Shown: positions 34,008 through 42,025 of the stretch, piece by piece | How positions within the stretch are numbered: position 1 is the first letter of the stretch | How the letters are laid out: every line of letters begins with the position of its first letter | Source: an uncultured Bacteroidales bacterium | GTDB taxonomy: Bacteria; Bacteroidota; Bacteroidia; Bacteroidales; F082 | DNA length: 64,000 bases | Reading direction: 5' to 3' | Assembly: GCA_937896505.1 (NCBI GenBank) | Contig: CALBNP010000163.1 | Coordinates: forward strand, 1-64,000 | Notes under the pieces: generated by a model | Told to the model about the DNA's origin: nothing | What the model saw: only the letters and a program-made list of their open reading frames with translations | Databases searched by the model: none | Translations under genes and position numbers: made by a program

Positions 34008-34726
34008 CCTTCTATCTTTCTGTTTGTTTCTATATAACCAGTGCTCTTTTTGGCATTCTGCTTAGGCTCAAACAATCCTTGGTAATTATTCGCCTCAGAA
34101 TAATGTACTATTTGCATTGCCTTTTCAGCATCGCCTCCTGAATAATTCCGTAACGTTGCTATCATGCGTTTAATACCGATTTGAGACGTGTATCTATGAT
34201 TACTCTGCTGCTTGAATTTCAGCCATTCCATTATAGGCTCTCTCAAGTCTTCGGGAATGTCAACGCCTAACGTCAGATTTTTTTCTTTTGAATTATTATT
34301 TATAATAATTTTTTCTTTCTCATATTCTTTATATTCTTGTGTTGTGGTCTGTTGCTGGCCAGTTGCTGGTCGTTTGCTGGCCGGTTGTTGGTCATTTGTT
34401 GGTCGGCACGTATCTTCCTTTAGCTGATATTTCTCATAATTACAAATAGTTATAACCGTAAATTTGTTGGTCGATTTTGTAATTATTTCACCAGTGTCAA
34501 TCAAACGTGACAGACAAGTACGAATACTTCTTTCGGAAATGCCTGTTATTACCGACAACTCTTTTCTTCCTGTAACAAGCTGCCCGCGGTGGATTTCCCG
34601 CCCATGCCATTTCTTATCCTTATGGCTTGCAAGGATGAGCAGGTGAACCCACAGCGAAATCATGTTTGGGTCGTCATGCCATTCCCACTCAAGAAGTTGG
34701 CCGTGTAACTTTATCCATCTTTCCAT
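34001..34726 (-). CDS. Replication protein with winged helix (DnaD-like)
   Basis: 241 aa from the ATG at 34726. The N-terminal 100 residues (ISLWVHLLILASHKDKKWHGREIHRGQLVTGRKELSVITGISERSIRTCLSRL) are a winged-helix domain, followed by a Gln/Pro/Thr-rich linker (about 110-130) and a DnaD-like C-terminus (ALRNYSGGDAEKAMQIVHYSEANNY-like). Together with the helicase loader it probably starts phage replication. Confidence 0.7.
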   Translation of the reverse strand: MERWIKLHGQLLEWEWHDDPNMISLWVHLLILASHKDKKWHGREIHRGQLVTGRKELSVITGISERSIRTCLSRLIDTGEIITKSTNKFTVITICNYEKYQLKEDTCRPTNDQQPASKRPATGQQQTTTQEYKEYEKEKIIINNNSKEKNLTLGVDIPEDLREPIMEWLKFKQQSNHRYTSQIGIKRMIATLRNYSGGDAEKAMQIVHYSEANNYQGLFEPKQNAKKSTGYIETNRKIEGW

Positions 34727-35006
34727 ATTCGCCAACTGCAGGATACCAGGATACTACCATTACGCCGTCGACATTCTTCATCCTTTGCGCTATAAGACCG
34801 TCGTTAATCATACTGTTCAGTAGCCTGATACATGACTTACGTGTCTTGTTTGTCCAGTTACATAGGATTCCAAGCCCGCGCATGTCGAAGTCTCTCCCTG
34901 ATGCGTGATAGTTGAAGATCAAAGCGAAAGCAATCAATGTGTTGCCCGCTAGTCCCATGCCGGTACGCATCCAATATTTCAATGTTAAGAAATTTTCCTT
35001 ATCCAT
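34689..35006 (-). CDS. Winged-helix replication-associated protein
   Basis: 105 aa, starting directly after the preceding stop (MDKENFLTLKYWMRTG). GLGILCNWTNKTRKSCIRLLNSMINDGLI is a winged-helix-like segment. It overlaps the next gene by 38 bp. Possibly the partner of the DnaD-like protein. Confidence 0.55.
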   Translation of the reverse strand: MDKENFLTLKYWMRTGMGLAGNTLIAFALIFNYHASGRDFDMRGLGILCNWTNKTRKSCIRLLNSMINDGLIAQRMKNVDGVMVVSWYPAVGEYGKMDKVTRPTS

Positions 35007-35007
35007 A

Positions 35008-35199
35008 TCACATGACGAATTTAATTGTTTTCTGACTACAGATATTGTCTGGAACATGTTTGGTTATTTCCATTCGCACTGAACGCTCGTTTCTCCCTAT
35101 CTCACCCTTGCTGTCGCTTACCCAATATCCAAAGGCAGCACCAGCTATCAGAGGAACAATCTTAATTGTTTCCTTTTTTACATTAAATAAATTATCCAT
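35008..35199 (-). CDS. Small phage protein
   Basis: 63 aa from the ATG at 35199, with a short hydrophobic stretch (VPLIAGAAFGYWV). No family recognised; spacing to the downstream gene is one base. Confidence 0.45.
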   Translation of the reverse strand: MDNLFNVKKETIKIVPLIAGAAFGYWVSDSKGEIGRNERSVRMEITKHVPDNICSQKTIKFVM

Positions 35200-35277
35200 A
35201 TTTTCCACTTTTTAAGAAAAACCCCTGAGACGTTTCACAACTTCCCAAGGGCGCAATAAACAAATACTAAATTATAA

Positions 35278-35715
35278 TTACAAAAAATCCTTACATCGTT
35301 CTATCTCGCGGATTGCTTCCTTTTGGAACTGCAGATCATCAGGTTCTGGTAGCCTGATGCCTGCCTCACTAGCTGACCAATTAAGAAAGCGTGTTATGCT
35401 TTCCATCATATCCTCCTTAGAAAGTTCACTTGAATGCCGTGTGTCTTCTATCCATCCGCCACGTGTCATCTTCCGCACTATATATAGGTCGGGATTTGCC
35501 GCCCTCTTGTAGAACTCTTCCTTGGCATACCTTTCCGTGCATCCGTATTGTGATGCGAAATAGGCTATACAAAGGTGAATGTAGCTGTTCTGCGCGTTTG
35601 TGCGCCTAACAAGTCTTTCCTTTAGCTCGACCAAATGGCCAAGCTTCAGGTGTCTGTAGCAGGCCTTCTTGTACTTCTCCACGTCAAGCGGATCGGTAAG
35701 CAAATAGACACTCAT
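35278..35715 (-). CDS. NinB-like recombination protein
   Basis: 145 aa. RRTNAQNSYIHLCIAYFASQYGC and the later FLNWSASEAGIRLPEP follow the layout of lambda NinB (R-x-x-x-QN and a C-terminal GxxW-like segment). NinB binds single-stranded DNA and assists recombination. The assignment is tentative. The gene precedes replication genes and is followed by a 69-bp spacer with a short hairpin. Confidence 0.5.
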   Translation of the reverse strand: MSVYLLTDPLDVEKYKKACYRHLKLGHLVELKERLVRRTNAQNSYIHLCIAYFASQYGCTERYAKEEFYKRAANPDLYIVRKMTRGGWIEDTRHSSELSKEDMMESITRFLNWSASEAGIRLPEPDDLQFQKEAIREIERCKDFL

Positions 35716-35744
35716 AGTTACCAGCAATAATTATTAGCTCGTCA

Positions 35745-36191
35745 CTATAACGGCGGCTCAACCGGAAACAAGTTATCCTTCGGTAGTTCAGGCGGCACGT
35801 CAATAGCAGTATATTCCGCCTTCTGTGTTGGACGTTCACCGCATAGAACGATGTCGTCTGCCGTGATATCCGTGCGATACTGCTTGCTTCCGTCCTTCTC
35901 ATAGACGCGCGTATGAATTTCGCCACTGACAAACAATTTGCTGCCCTTCTTTATTTGCGCCTTCTCAACAAGGCTTGCCAATCCGCGCCAGGCAACTATC
36001 GTATGCCATTCAGTCGGTGTCTCCACTTCCGTGCCATCACCACGCTTATATTTCTCACCACCTGTCGCAAGTGTTAACGTAGCGACCTTGACGTCAATCT
36101 TCTCACTGCCTTTATCAACACGGATAGAGCGTATGTCGGGGTCGCCCCCGACATAGCCCACTAGCGTAACATCGTTAATTGTTCTGCTCAT
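35745..36191 (-). CDS. ssb: Single-stranded-DNA-binding protein
   Basis: 148 aa from the ATG at 36191. The OB-fold pattern (INDVTLVGYVGGDPDIRSI ... WHTIVAWRGLASLVEKAQIKKGSKLFVSGEIHTRVYE) is typical SSB; the short acidic tail ends PVEPPL rather than the common DDDIPF. It lies downstream of the coiled-coil gene in the recombination module. Confidence 0.92.
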   Translation of the reverse strand: MSRTINDVTLVGYVGGDPDIRSIRVDKGSEKIDVKVATLTLATGGEKYKRGDGTEVETPTEWHTIVAWRGLASLVEKAQIKKGSKLFVSGEIHTRVYEKDGSKQYRTDITADDIVLCGERPTQKAEYTAIDVPPELPKDNLFPVEPPL

Positions 36192-36375
36192 CTTCAAACT
36201 CTTTAACTTTGTTTTCTAACTCTTTGACTTTGTTTTCTAAGTCTCTAACTTTGTTTTCTAAGTCGTTGTTCTTCAGCGTTGCATCAGACCACCATTTTGC
36301 AAATTTGTCTTTCTCTTCTTGCAAGTTTGCATAATCGGTCATGATCGCCGTGATAGCATCAATAAACTTTTTCAT
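36175..36375 (-). CDS. Small coiled-coil protein
   Basis: 66 aa. Residues 33-62 are heptad repeats (NNDLENKVRDLENKVKEL...) encoded by three near-identical 21-bp DNA repeats (36207-36268). It overlaps the start of ssb. Likely a small oligomeric phage protein; no family recognised. Confidence 0.55.
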   Translation of the reverse strand: MKKFIDAITAIMTDYANLQEEKDKFAKWWSDATLKNNDLENKVRDLENKVKELENKVKEFEDEQNN

Positions 36376-36397
36376 GCTCTTAAAATTAAATGTTATA

Positions 36398-37303
36398 TTA
36401 TCGAATTGTTATTCTCAAGCCACCAGACTTCATGACTTCTTTAAGGTAAAGGCCATACATATCTTCGTGCTCAGTTTTGAATTTCTTTGAATCGAATGAA
36501 TGACTAACGCTGTCACTAGTCATTGTATAAAGTACAGCACCTGAGTCAATAGACTTCGTGCCGAGTTCGTTCATCTTGTCTTTGATTAGCTGTTCTATCG
36601 CCTTTTTCTCTTCTTGAAGCTCGTTGATCTTTCGCGTGATAGATATAAGGGCATGCTGATTAGCAGAAATGAAATCTGGCAGTTCACGCTTGTATTCGAA
36701 CTGCGTTGTCTCATCGCCCTCTAACAGTTTCTGCTGGTCGAAATCTAACAGATCATCTATTAACTTGATGTCTTTGCGCTCGATGTCGATAAGCTCTGCA
36801 ATGTCATTCTTCAGCCAAACACATACAAGCCGGACTACCTTGATATCAGGGTTCATCTGCTCGAACCACCTTGCATAGATAGAAAGCTGCCAGCTGACAT
36901 ACTCTTCGTGCACCCTGCTCGTTGTCTTGATGTCGCCGAGAATAACGCCGTCTTTGCTCTCATAAACCTTATCTATCGCACTCGCATACGCGTTAGAGTC
37001 TGTAACAAGATATTCACTTGCTATCGGCATAAGATTATGCTTTGTCTTCAGCATTCTGTAGCCGTCAACTTCTGTGTGCTCGCTTTCGACGTGCTTGCCG
37101 TTGTCTATGGCCTCGCATGCTTCATGAATGGCACTGCCACGCTCTGCAGCTTTCTTTAGCACATTCTCAGGTATGTAGTCATACATATCGGGAAACAACC
37201 TTCTATGCAGCATATCTGTAATACCTTGAAGCGGGAAACCATCTAATGAATAGGTGTGGGCAGCCTTATTGAAGACCACCCCACAATTTGCTAATTTTTT
37301 CAT
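36398..37303 (-). CDS. PD-(D/E)XK phage exonuclease
   Basis: 301 aa. AERGSAIHEACEA, SAIDKVYESKDGVILGDIKTT (D...D-x-K) and SWQLSIYARWF are the core motifs of the Cas4/RecB-like phage nuclease family. With the Sak-type annealing protein directly upstream (4-bp overlap) it forms a two-component recombinase: the nuclease makes single strands and the annealing protein pairs them. Confidence 0.85.
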   Translation of the reverse strand: MKKLANCGVVFNKAAHTYSLDGFPLQGITDMLHRRLFPDMYDYIPENVLKKAAERGSAIHEACEAIDNGKHVESEHTEVDGYRMLKTKHNLMPIASEYLVTDSNAYASAIDKVYESKDGVILGDIKTTSRVHEEYVSWQLSIYARWFEQMNPDIKVVRLVCVWLKNDIAELIDIERKDIKLIDDLLDFDQQKLLEGDETTQFEYKRELPDFISANQHALISITRKINELQEEKKAIEQLIKDKMNELGTKSIDSGAVLYTMTSDSVSHSFDSKKFKTEHEDMYGLYLKEVMKSGGLRITIR

Positions 37304-37968
37304 GCCGCCTTATTTTTAAGTTCATTCTTTCTCTTTGTAAGCTCAGCTATGAATCTCTTGTTTGATTGCAATTCATTCAGTTCAGTGTAAATATTCATCA
37401 ATTCGTCTACCGAGGACGCGATCTTGATATTTGCTATCGCATCATCGACGGCGTCTTCAATCACATCTGTGAACGGATTGGCCGGTTCAGGTTGGACAAT
37501 AACCTCTTCTTCGCCCTTCTTCGGGGTTACAGGCAAATCTTCGCCTGCATAGATATTCAAGCCCAAGCCGAACATTGCAAGGTTCTTAACCAGGCAGCGC
37601 ATGATAGCCTTATTGACGTCGAACATTGTTGCCGGATTTACGACGAATGTTCGCTTCGACGTCTTTACCTCATAAGCCACAGCCTTCATAGCTCTGTTGG
37701 AAGAGTCCATAACAGGCAGCCACATGTCATGTGTCTGCCCTTCGATTGTAACCTGCGTATAGACCATAAAGCCGGTGTTCGGGTCGTAAACGTAAGGCAA
37801 ACCATTCGGCTGCTTGTAAATTACATACTCGGCATCAGGATAGACCTTCTTTACCTCTGCCCATGCCCATGCCCATGACAGGTACGATAGCTTAACGCCA
37901 TTCTGTTCTTTTACCTCAACGTGCTTACTCACGTCAATAGAGGATAATTTCTGAAATACTTCACTCAT
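37300..37968 (-). CDS. Sak-type single-strand annealing protein (DUF1071)
   Basis: 222 aa. LSYLSWAWAWAEVKKVYPDAEY, the VYTQVTIEG strand and NKAIMRCLVKNLAMFGLGLNIYAGEDLP match DUF1071/Sak annealing proteins of phages. It partners with the exonuclease gene at 36398. Confidence 0.88.
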   Translation of the reverse strand: MSEVFQKLSSIDVSKHVEVKEQNGVKLSYLSWAWAWAEVKKVYPDAEYVIYKQPNGLPYVYDPNTGFMVYTQVTIEGQTHDMWLPVMDSSNRAMKAVAYEVKTSKRTFVVNPATMFDVNKAIMRCLVKNLAMFGLGLNIYAGEDLPVTPKKGEEEVIVQPEPANPFTDVIEDAVDDAIANIKIASSVDELMNIYTELNELQSNKRFIAELTKRKNELKNKAA

Positions 37969-37986
37969 AATAATAAAAATTAAAAA

Positions 37987-38178
37987 TCAATGTGTCAGCC
38001 AAAATCTCAATACATCACTACCGAAGGAAAATCTCTTTTTGGACCTGCCTACGTGAAATTTGAGAACGCCACTGTCCATGTTGTTGGAAACAGTGTTTCT
38101 GTGCATACCCAATACTCTTGCAATGTCGCTAATGTAATACTTGCCGTTAGCTGCTACGGCGGGTTCATTTGTTACCAT
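37987..38178 (-). CDS. Small helix-turn-helix protein
   Basis: 63 aa from the ATG at 38178. YYISDIARVLGMHRNTVSNNMDSGVL is a helix-turn-helix; the end (RFSFGSDVLRFWLTH) fits excisionase-like or MerR-like small proteins. It could be an excisionase or an early regulator. Overlaps the upstream gene by 7 bp. Confidence 0.6.
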   Translation of the reverse strand: MVTNEPAVAANGKYYISDIARVLGMHRNTVSNNMDSGVLKFHVGRSKKRFSFGSDVLRFWLTH

Positions 38179-38366
38179 ACTTGTTCTTTTTTTAGTATAA
38201 GAATAATAAATGCCGTCGAGCATTCATTCTCTTCGGCAACCTTTTTCGCATAACGGGTCTTAGAATAAGCACCGTTGGTCTCTTCGCGTAGCTGCTCATA
38301 ACGTTTCACCACGCGCTTGTTGCGCTCATCGCGCAGTTTTTCTCTGTCTGTTCTCAAATCTACCAT
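38172..38366 (-). CDS. Small charged phage protein
   Basis: 64 aa from the ATG at 38366 (MVDLRTDREKLRDERNKRVV...). The middle (YAKKVAEENECSTAFIILIL) might be a weak helix-turn-helix. It overlaps both neighbours, as is usual in this operon. Confidence 0.5.
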   Translation of the reverse strand: MVDLRTDREKLRDERNKRVVKRYEQLREETNGAYSKTRYAKKVAEENECSTAFIILILKKEQVW

Positions 38367-38494
38367 AATAATATTGAAATGATTAATGTCATTACAAAAA
38401 ATATGATGACGGCGTTCGTAGGTATTCGGTCGACTACCTGGGCAATCTTGTTGCATGCCGTCAATTCAATTTCGTAAATTCTGTTCTGTTTCAT
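38360..38494 (-). CDS. Small membrane protein at the head of the early operon
   Basis: 44 aa: MKQNRIYEIELTACNKIAQV followed by a hydrophobic C-terminal segment (AVIIFFVMTLIISILLW). It is the first gene of the leftward early operon and overlaps the next by 7 bp. Function unknown. Confidence 0.5.
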   Translation of the reverse strand: MKQNRIYEIELTACNKIAQVVDRIPTNAVIIFFVMTLIISILLW

Positions 38495-38496
38495 GA

Positions 38497-39108
38497 TTAT
38501 TTATATTTTTACAGTTAATAATTCGATAAAAAAAGATGCCGTACACCTTCACAGGCTGCGGCAAATAAAAACAACAAATCGTTAATAAATAAGTCGATAT
38601 TCAAAAGTGCGGCAACCGCTGTCACCTATTATATTAAAAGTACCTGCAAGTTGTCATGAACGTTTCTGCACAACTAATTGTGCTCTTGCAGGCTTTGCTT
38701 AATCAATATTCATTATAGCTCTCTGTGCGATTTTTTACTTCAGACGCTCGCTACTCAGCCCCGCAGTCTCACCAGCCGTTACTACAAGTTCTCGACAGGC
38801 TGTCTCTGCACCCCTTTCGCGAAATGTACCAACAAGTCAAATAGCGCTTCGAAAAAGTTAAAGTTTGCAAAAACTTTCATCTATTTTCTTTTGTTTATCT
38901 TTTTGTTTCTACTTTTGCCGTACATAACGTTTTGTTTAGACGGTCATGTAAAAACTTTAGTTGGCGCAAAGGTAACAATAGTTTCGATTAAACAATAACT
39001 TTTGTTTATCTTTTAGCATATATTAGTGTGTTTTAACATACGTTTACTCACAATACCGATATTAATTCGGCCCAGGTAATCACGTATCTATTTGTATTAT
39101 TATATTTT
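38497..39108. promoter_or_regulatory. Early control region (lysogeny switch)
   Basis: The minus-strand promoter box TACCTTTG is at 38967-38974 (TTG about 18 bases upstream), and the plus-strand box TACTTTTG at 38910-38917. The two promoters face each other about 50 bp apart. CTTTTGTTTATCTTTT occurs twice, at 38888-38903 and 38999-39014, overlapping or adjoining the upstream element of each promoter; a third TTTTGTTTAG is near 38930. Further left are a nested stem-loop (CCTGCAAG...CTTGCAGG around GCACAA-CTAA-TTGTGC, 38643-38692) and a TGCCGTA...TGCGGCA hairpin (38537-38563). No gene is present. Confidence 0.6.
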
Positions 39109-39843
39109 ATGGAGAAAAAACTTATGTTACAAAGGGTATTAAAGGTTTACGAAGAATCTACCCTTTCAAAGATTGATTTCGCAGATATGGTGGGATTGTC
39201 CACTACGACCATCACGAATTACGAAAAGAACCAAAGGAATGTCTCTGCAGAATGCCTTATCGGACTGGCCAAGGCTTTTCCGGAATTGTCATCCGAATGG
39301 TTGCTACGCGGCGAAGGCGAAATGCTGCTGCCTCCTCACACCTCTTTACATACGTGTTCGCACGCGGGCACGCACACGAATAATAATGATGATGACGTTC
39401 AAGACATAGAGATTGAAGAGATACCGCTTATTCCTGAGGAATGGGTTAAGAAAACAAATTTCGACATCGTAAAAAACATTCGCGACAAATCCAATTGGGA
39501 TAAGCTCGAACTCATTCCTGTCATCAATAATTATCAAGGCGAACCTTTCTGTCACGAAATGTTCTCGGATGCAATGTTTCCTTATATCCCGAGAGGAACG
39601 CGCATGTTGCTCAGACCGACAAAGGTTGACAGCATCGTGAACGGAGAAATTTACGCCATCGACGTAAAGCAAAAAGGCATGTTCGTTCGCTTCATTGATT
39701 ACTATGATGAAGGCGAAAACAGCTACTTCATCTGCAAGGCTGCGCCTGAAAGAAAGGATAGGTATTCCGACATGAAGATAATGAAGAGAGACGTACAAAG
39801 TGTATGCGACGTTCTTGAGTTTAGAGTGAAGTTAAAAATTTAA
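39109..39843 (+). CDS. Phage repressor with S24/LexA-like domain
   Basis: 244 aa. An N-terminal XRE helix-turn-helix (KIDFADMVGLSTTTITNYEKNQRNVSAECLIGLAKAF, about 21-57) and a C-terminal S24-type domain (ELIPVINNYQGEPFCHEMFSDAMFPYIPRGTRMLLRPTKV...). The Ser in SDAMFP and a downstream Lys would form the autocleavage dyad, so induction by DNA damage is plausible. It probably binds the repeats of the upstream control region. The P arm of attP overlaps its stop. Confidence 0.85.
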   Translation: MEKKLMLQRVLKVYEESTLSKIDFADMVGLSTTTITNYEKNQRNVSAECLIGLAKAFPELSSEWLLRGEGEMLLPPHTSLHTCSHAGTHTNNNDDDVQDIEIEEIPLIPEEWVKKTNFDIVKNIRDKSNWDKLELIPVINNYQGEPFCHEMFSDAMFPYIPRGTRMLLRPTKVDSIVNGEIYAIDVKQKGMFVRFIDYYDEGENSYFICKAAPERKDRYSDMKIMKRDVQSVCDVLEFRVKLKI

Positions 39844-40116
39844 TTGCAAGAAAATTGCAAGTAAAAAATTTCATTTTTGCATTAGATTGATTTTCAAATA
39901 GATAAGACACGGAATATACGTGTAGAAAGCGAGCTGGTTCCCTGTTTGGACGAGGGTTCGACTCCCTCTAACTCCACTGCTGATTATCAGCAAGTTATCT
40001 ATTTTTAATCATCGGTTTTTATAGCCGAAAGTGTGCAAAGGAAAGCCAAAAAAATTGCAAGAAAAAGCACCTTTTTCCCGACTTTTGCACCCCATCAATT
40101 GCAAGAGAATTGCAAG
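39843..40116. other. Complete-looking attP: tmRNA 3'-end core with arm sites
   Basis: The core (about 39906-39977) reads as the last 70 bases of a tmRNA: GTGTAGAAAGC, then GGACGAGGGTTCGACTCCC and CTAACTCCACT. ATTGCAAG sites flank it: 39843 and 39854 on the left, 40054, 40098 and 40109 on the right; the outer pairs are both 11 bp apart. This fits the P/core/P' arrangement of a tyrosine integrase att site. The 5' part of the tmRNA is not present, and phage genes stand on both sides. Confidence 0.75.
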
Positions 40117-40142
40117 TAATTTTTTTTAAAATGATTAAAAAT

Positions 40143-41351
40143 ATGGCAACAACAAGAATTTTTTTTGACACGAGAGTAAAAAAGACGGACGGTACTTCGC
40201 CCGTCAGGTTAGCAATTTCACACCACGGAAAGACTGCGTACATCACGACGAATATCGCGGTCTCCCCGAAGCATTGGCAGCGCATTAACGGAAAGGTGGA
40301 TGATGCCGTTTACTTCTCACTCATGCAGCAACTGTTGCAGGTGCAGACCAGACTATCCGAAATGGCGCTCAAAGGTGAACTAAAGAACAAGACAGCTTCG
40401 GACATCAAGGCTATGTTCGAAATTAAAGACGAACCCGAGGACATGGTGCGCAAGATTTTCCAAAAGAAGATAGACAGTCTCGACAGAGAACGCACGAAAG
40501 AGCTTTATTTTCAGACGTTAAAGAAAATGGAGGTCCACTGCGACATCAGCAAACTTCGCTTTGAGGATATCACACCTGAATGGGTAGACGGCTTCGACAA
40601 GTTCATGGCAAAGACTTGTACGACGAAGAACGGAAGGAACATACACCTTAGAAATTTAAGGACAATAGTAAACCTTGCCATTGATGAAGGTGTTACGGAC
40701 TACTACGCGTTCCGGAAATATAAGATCAGAAATGAACCTACTCGTAAGAGGTCGCTCTCTGTTGAACAGCTACGCCGGCTATTCAACATGCCGCTTAAAA
40801 AATATGATAGTTTCCAACGCGACATATTCAAACTCATGTTTCTGCTGATAGGCATCAACGCCACAGACCTGTTCAATCTTAAGCACGAAGACTACGATAA
40901 CGGACGCATAACATACGCACGCGCAAAGACATCAGCTCCGATAAGTATTAAGGTTGAGCCAGAAGCTAAAGAGATAATTGAAAAATACAAGGGCAAGAAG
41001 AACCTGCTCTGCCTTTCAGAAAGATACAAAAACGTGTTCATCTTTGTCTGCAACGCCAACAAGAGCTTGAAGAGGATCGGAATAAACGACTCGCTTTCGG
41101 GGTATTGGGCACGTCACTCATGGGCAACGGTGGCATATAACATGGGATTTTCACTCGACGTTATCGGCCAGTCGCTGGGGCACTCTGATAAAAGGGTTGC
41201 CAACATCTACACCAACAAGGACGTGAAACTCGTCGATAAAGCCAACCGCGCCGTTATTGACTATGTGCTGTATAATAAGAAGGCTGAGTCCGAAATAGAA
41301 GCAGCTATTAAGAAGGCTACAGAAGAAATACTCAAAAAGTACTTGAAATAA
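40143..41351 (+). CDS. int: Tyrosine integrase, phage-type
   Basis: 402 aa from the ATG at 40143. An arm-binding domain (TRIFFDTRVKKTDGTSPVRLAISH) and a SAM-like core-binding domain precede the catalytic part, which has R324-H325 (ARHSWAT), H347 (SLGHSD) and Y356 (ANIYTN). The usual first Arg is replaced: the box reads LIGINATDLFNL, as in some Bacteroidota integrases such as IntDOT. It lies beside attP, so integration at the host tmRNA gene is expected. Confidence 0.9.
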   Translation: MATTRIFFDTRVKKTDGTSPVRLAISHHGKTAYITTNIAVSPKHWQRINGKVDDAVYFSLMQQLLQVQTRLSEMALKGELKNKTASDIKAMFEIKDEPEDMVRKIFQKKIDSLDRERTKELYFQTLKKMEVHCDISKLRFEDITPEWVDGFDKFMAKTCTTKNGRNIHLRNLRTIVNLAIDEGVTDYYAFRKYKIRNEPTRKRSLSVEQLRRLFNMPLKKYDSFQRDIFKLMFLLIGINATDLFNLKHEDYDNGRITYARAKTSAPISIKVEPEAKEIIEKYKGKKNLLCLSERYKNVFIFVCNANKSLKRIGINDSLSGYWARHSWATVAYNMGFSLDVIGQSLGHSDKRVANIYTNKDVKLVDKANRAVIDYVLYNKKAESEIEAAIKKATEEILKKYLK

Positions 41352-41421
41352 AAAAAAACACACCCGCAGACTTTCGCCTGCGAATGTGGACTCATCGTCT
41401 AAACAAAACGATGCAAAGATA
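41341..41421 (-). ncRNA. Short antisense RNA opposite the int 3' end, late-controlled
   Basis: From the TATCTTTG box at 41414-41421 a transcript would start near 41408 and run about 65 bases: a 5' hairpin (ATCGT...ACGAT) and a strong terminator stem (11 bp with two G-U pairs, 41359-41388) followed by eight T, ending at the int stop codon. No reading frame. The TTCAA-N11-TTGAA dyad lies 42 bases upstream of the box. It may limit int expression during late growth or act elsewhere. Confidence 0.5.
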
Positions 41422-41484
41422 ACAACTATAATAAAGACGGCAAGGTTTCGAACCCTGCCGTCTTTCAATCTGTGTCGAGTTGAA
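41414..41484 (-). promoter_or_regulatory. Phage late promoter of the short antisense RNA
   Basis: Dyad TTCAA-N11-TTGAA at 41464-41484, 42 bases, then TATCTTTG at 41414-41421 on the minus strand. The dyad begins at the edge of a bidirectional terminator. Confidence 0.65.
41433..41465. terminator. Bidirectional terminator between int and the 41485 unit
   Basis: GACGGCA...TGCCGTC forms a 13-bp stem with AAA before and TTT after on both strands. It ends int on one strand and the 41981-41485 unit on the other. Confidence 0.65.
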
Positions 41485-41655
41485 CTACTCTACGATGCTT
41501 AGAATTTCTTTGAGGTACAATAGGCATCTTGTTATTGGTATTGTGCAGCACTCTTCTTTAAGTTCGAGCATTTCTATTGCTGCGTCAGCGATGTCGTCGA
41601 GAATGCGGCTCTTACCGCCATTCGTTGTGATGAAATTTTTAACTTCTTCGTTCAT
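41485..41655 (-). CDS. Small phage protein
   Basis: 56 aa from the ATG at 41655 (MNEEVKNFITTNG...). Helical, no family recognised. It follows the DUF2693-like gene and ends before the bidirectional terminator. Confidence 0.5.
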   Translation of the reverse strand: MNEEVKNFITTNGGKSRILDDIADAAIEMLELKEECCTIPITRCLLYLKEILSIVE

Positions 41656-41657
41656 GG

Positions 41658-41981
41658 TTATGCTATTTTTAAAAGGTTTGCCAACTTGAAACAACGCCAG
41701 CTTTCGCGTTCTGTGTCGTAGTACGCCTGAACCGTATCGTTCTTACGTCTGCAGCTTTCACCTGCCTGGGGTACGATGTTACTTGCAAGCGTGCCGTAAG
41801 CTTCGCGCAGCGTGCCATCTACCTTAATGAAATAGAACTTTACGATTTGGCTCTGCATCTTCAGGTGTAACTTGATGTTGCACCATGCCACTCTTAACGC
41901 CTCGCTCATTGTAAAGCCATTACGCTTTACGAACTGCCATGCAAGGCTCATCACTCTGCTTAATGTCTCTCTTGTCTTCAT
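41658..41981 (-). CDS. DUF2693-like protein
   Basis: 107 aa. The C-terminal half (IVKFYFIKVDGTLREAYGTLASNIVP...YYDTERESWRCFKLANLLKI) matches a small SH3-like domain known as DUF2693 in Bacteroidota mobile elements; the N-terminal half has a helix-turn-helix-like segment. Function unknown. Confidence 0.65.
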   Translation of the reverse strand: MKTRETLSRVMSLAWQFVKRNGFTMSEALRVAWCNIKLHLKMQSQIVKFYFIKVDGTLREAYGTLASNIVPQAGESCRRKNDTVQAYYDTERESWRCFKLANLLKIA

Positions 41982-41998
41982 TGTCTTGTAATTTTAGT

Positions 41999-42025
41999 GT
42001 TAATAATTCGATTTCGTGAAGGCGT
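41999..42025 (+). repeat. 27-bp repeat, copy 1
   Basis: GTTAATAATTCGAT plus TTCGTGAAGGCGT is identical to 57649-57675. A shorter form, with the upstream TTTTTACA, is at 38507-38526. All three lie between genes. Confidence 0.75.

Noticed and set aside
36207..36268. Repeat array resembling a short CRISPR
   Set aside because: The 21-bp units are tandem, without spacers, and encode a heptad coiled coil.
39906..39977. A complete tmRNA gene
   Set aside because: Only the 3' 70 bases are present; the phage repressor gene lies directly upstream.
41341..41408. Hammerhead ribozyme in the short antisense RNA
   Set aside because: GATGAGTCC and CGAAA occur, but CTGA is not complete and stem II does not pair.
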